Assembly: GCA_030641695.1 (NCBI GenBank)
Contig: DAOWGY010000208.1
Span: 1-5,899 of the forward strand
Length of the DNA: 5,899 nt
Direction of reading: 5' to 3'
DNA from: Gammaproteobacteria bacterium
GTDB taxonomy: Bacteria > Pseudomonadota > Gammaproteobacteria > Steroidobacterales > Woeseiaceae
Shown here in pieces: positions 5,741 through 5,899 of the stretch. The position numbers were made by a program, and so were the translations under genes. Within the stretch, counting starts at the first letter, position 1; the number at the start of each line of letters is the position of its first letter. The notes under the pieces were generated by a model. The model had not been told where the DNA came from and made no database searches. It saw only the letters and a program-made list of their open reading frames with translations.

Positions 5741-5899
5741 GCCGCGTCGGTGGATGCGGGATCCGAACTTGGGCGGATTTGCTGCTTCGCGCGGGCTTGA
5801 GCTAATCGATTGGCGATTCATAAAAGACAGTTTCTAATTTCGTCGAGTGCAGGGAGGCCGGACAAAGGCTGCCCCCGCATCGTCGCGCCGTGCCTGCGG
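5741..5899. other. Right-end stretch with no recognisable gene
   Basis: I find no supportable coding region or known RNA here on either strand. The one visible structure is an imperfect hairpin: GGGAGGCC (5852-5859) pairs with GGCTGCCC (5867-5874) around the 7 nt loop GGACAAA, with one A-G mismatch and one G-U. A flanking TGC/GCA match extends it past unpaired bases. It has no T-run on either side. The stretch may be a long 5' leader of a gene to the right, or the tail of a minus-strand gene entering from the right. Confidence 0.4.

Noticed and set aside
5749..5780. tRNA-like 3' end on the minus strand (GTTCGGATCC resembling a T-loop)
   Set aside because: The bases either side do not form a T-stem and no matching acceptor or anticodon arm is found.
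5307..5837. Open frame of 176 codons on the plus strand
   Set aside because: Its first half is antisense to the clearly real mrp gene and the sequence resembles no family; the open frame is a by-product of mrp codon use.
5739..5837. 32-codon frame starting MPRRWMRD
   Set aside because: Its ATG overlaps the possible -10 box at 5735-5740, there is no ribosome site and the product is not recognisable.
5818..5899. Minus-strand frame open from the right edge to a stop at 5818
   Set aside because: Only about 26 codons are visible; it could be the end of a gene but nothing in the residues supports this.

Overview
The window looks like ordinary core chromosome of a gammaproteobacterium with roughly 55-60% GC (my estimate). 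The dCTP deaminase is of the 188-residue type found in pseudomonads. It follows directly on mrp/apbC, as it does there. The purM-purN pair, with a DUF2066 gene divergent from purM and leading to a membrane-protein gene, is also a familiar gammaproteobacterial layout. No genus can be named from the sequence alone. I see no insertion sequence, CRISPR array, tRNA, rRNA, prophage or defence gene.

Layout. (1) Positions 1-2048, minus strand: a tight three-gene unit, read DUF2066 exported protein, then a PgsA-like CDP-alcohol phosphatidyltransferase (13 nt gap), then an AI-2E/PerM-family membrane protein (4 nt overlap) that runs off the left edge. (2) Positions 2098-3767, plus strand: purM and purN, two steps of de novo purine synthesis, coupled by a TTGA overlap. 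purM and the DUF2066 gene diverge from only 49 nt, which holds a perfect TATAAT facing DUF2066. (3) Positions 3768-3896: a convergent gap dominated by a long imperfect inverted repeat, with a second short hairpin beside the dcd stop. (4) Positions 3897-5554, minus strand: mrp (apbC, Fe-S carrier P-loop ATPase) followed 5 nt later by dcd (dCTP deaminase). (5) Positions 5555-5899: no recognisable gene. It holds a good minus-strand promoter for mrp, a hairpin in the mrp leader, a possible plus-strand promoter and several small hairpins.

The genes form three functional units: nucleotide synthesis (purM, purN, dcd), Fe-S cluster handling (mrp), and an envelope/phospholipid cluster (DUF2066, PgsA-like, PerM-like). 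I found no convincing new system. The points most worth a second look are the Arg-to-Asn change in the catalytic signature of the PgsA-like enzyme, the purN/dcd inverted repeat whose pairing favours plus-strand RNA, the compact DUF2066/purM divergent control region, and the structured, geneless right end.
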